From contig JADLEQ010000002.1 of NCBI GenBank assembly GCA_020846005.1, positions 1 to 53,758 of the forward strand: a DNA stretch of 53,758 nt. Direction: 5' to 3'. The position numbers and the translations under genes are program-made. The DNA comes from Polyangiaceae bacterium (lineage in GTDB: Bacteria; Myxococcota_A; Polyangia; Polyangiales; Polyangiaceae). Below are positions 53,418 through 53,758 of the stretch, piece by piece (within the stretch, counting starts at the first letter, position 1; each line of letters opens with the position of its first letter). The notes beneath the pieces were generated by a model that was not told the origin of the DNA, did not search any database, and worked only from the letters and a program-made list of their open reading frames with translations.

Positions 53418-53758
53418 CCGCGCCCGGTCCTGTCTGCTCGGCCGCGGGCGGCGGTCCCCGCGAAGCGAACTCCCATCGTCCCTCTGCTCCGAAGGACTGC
53501 CTTCAGCAGCGGGCAGTGCCCCCGTGGCGCGCGATGGCGCCCGACTCGACCGTGAGTCGAGCCGGCGTGCGTGAACCCAATGGCACCCGTGCCCGCGGTT
53601 GCGTTGGATCGGAGCAGCGCTGAATGCCCAGCTTCGGTGCGTCTCGCGTCCGCGTTGGGGTCCGGCTCGGAGTAGCTGGATCGTGGCGGGTCGCGGGGCT
53701 CCCGGGCGCGGGCACCCGGGAGAGCGCGTTGGCGTGCGGCGGCTCGCAGCGACCGAGC
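53418..53758. other. Gene-free end of window
   Basis: Upstream region of the GAF hybrid kinase. It contains two GC-rich hairpin-like inverted repeats, cgactc-gaccgt-gagtcg near 53550 and cccggg-8 bases-cccggg near 53701. No coding region, RNA gene or promoter could be supported, though the kinase promoter is expected here. Confidence 0.5.

Noticed and set aside
53503-53715. Small minus-strand open frame near the window end
   Set aside because: Pro/Arg/Thr-rich translation without ribosome-binding site, motif or conserved context.
1-53758. tRNA, rRNA or riboswitch genes
   Set aside because: No sequence recognisable as a tRNA, rRNA or known riboswitch was found by eye; a covariance-model search would be needed to exclude small RNAs.

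Overview
The window is very GC-rich (by eye well over 70 %) and densely coded. It reads like a chromosome segment of a myxobacterium, most likely order Polyangiales of the Myxococcota. Supporting signs are many secreted lipoproteins with Gly/Ser/Ala-rich linkers after the lipobox, MopE-like metal-binding motifs, Dicty_CTDC Cys repeats, several Ser/Thr kinases, hybrid histidine kinases, a SUMF1-like lipoprotein and a fused double-length UvrA. No rRNA, tRNA, CRISPR array, transposase, phage gene or replication origin was recognised. All assignments come from reading motifs in the sequence; no database search was possible.

Layout. 1-620: 3' part of a Cys-rich lipoprotein. 731-5124: a MacAB-like tripartite exporter (ATPase, FtsX-like permease, membrane-fusion adaptor). 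5193-6542: choice-of-anchor-type lipoprotein with a tandemly repeated signal peptide. 6576-12024 (minus strand): secernin-like C69 hydrolase, Tat-signal gluconate-2-dehydrogenase subunit-3-like protein, GMC oxidoreductase, hybrid histidine kinase. 12159-15574: SRPBCC protein with an 18-unit Lys/Pro/Ala/Ser tail, then two lipoproteins, one an SGNH hydrolase. 15614-16449: frameshifted Uma2 nuclease. 16642-20181: a translationally coupled operon of a GntR/FadR regulator with two clear upstream operators, a small GMC partner, a second GMC oxidoreductase and a MopE-like lipoprotein, followed by a multi-pass membrane protein and a metallophosphoesterase.

22751-26558 (minus): cyclophilin, heme O synthase, class I aminotransferase, LptF/LptG-like membrane protein. 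26696-31031: small membrane protein, Ser/Thr kinase with a coiled-coil tail, and a convergent protein ending in a pseudokinase-like domain. 31093-33551: KefF/G-KefB/C glutathione-gated K+ efflux pair. 33660-34154: decayed ORF. 34297-35634: Ser/Thr kinase fused to a cyclic-nucleotide-binding domain. 35781-41883: three methyltransferases, a saccharopine-dehydrogenase-like protein, a DUF1697 protein and a SUMF1-like lipoprotein. 41960-47392: 1810-residue tandem UvrA. 47259-49194: a pectin-acetylesterase-like lipoprotein gene lying between two 169-bp direct repeats that duplicate the uvrA 3' end. 49199-53300: a predicted surface protein, a lipoprotein with a 90-bp tandem repeat in its linker, and a GAF hybrid histidine kinase.

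How it works together. Most of the window is housekeeping and envelope functions mixed with sensing proteins. The most coherent units are the two GMC oxidoreductase modules, each paired with a different small partner and one under an evident GntR switch, the Kef pair, and the exporter operon. The most unusual DNA structure is the direct-repeat-bounded cassette behind the double uvrA. Short-period tandem repeats that keep the reading frame recur inside genes and seem to be a major source of protein variation here.
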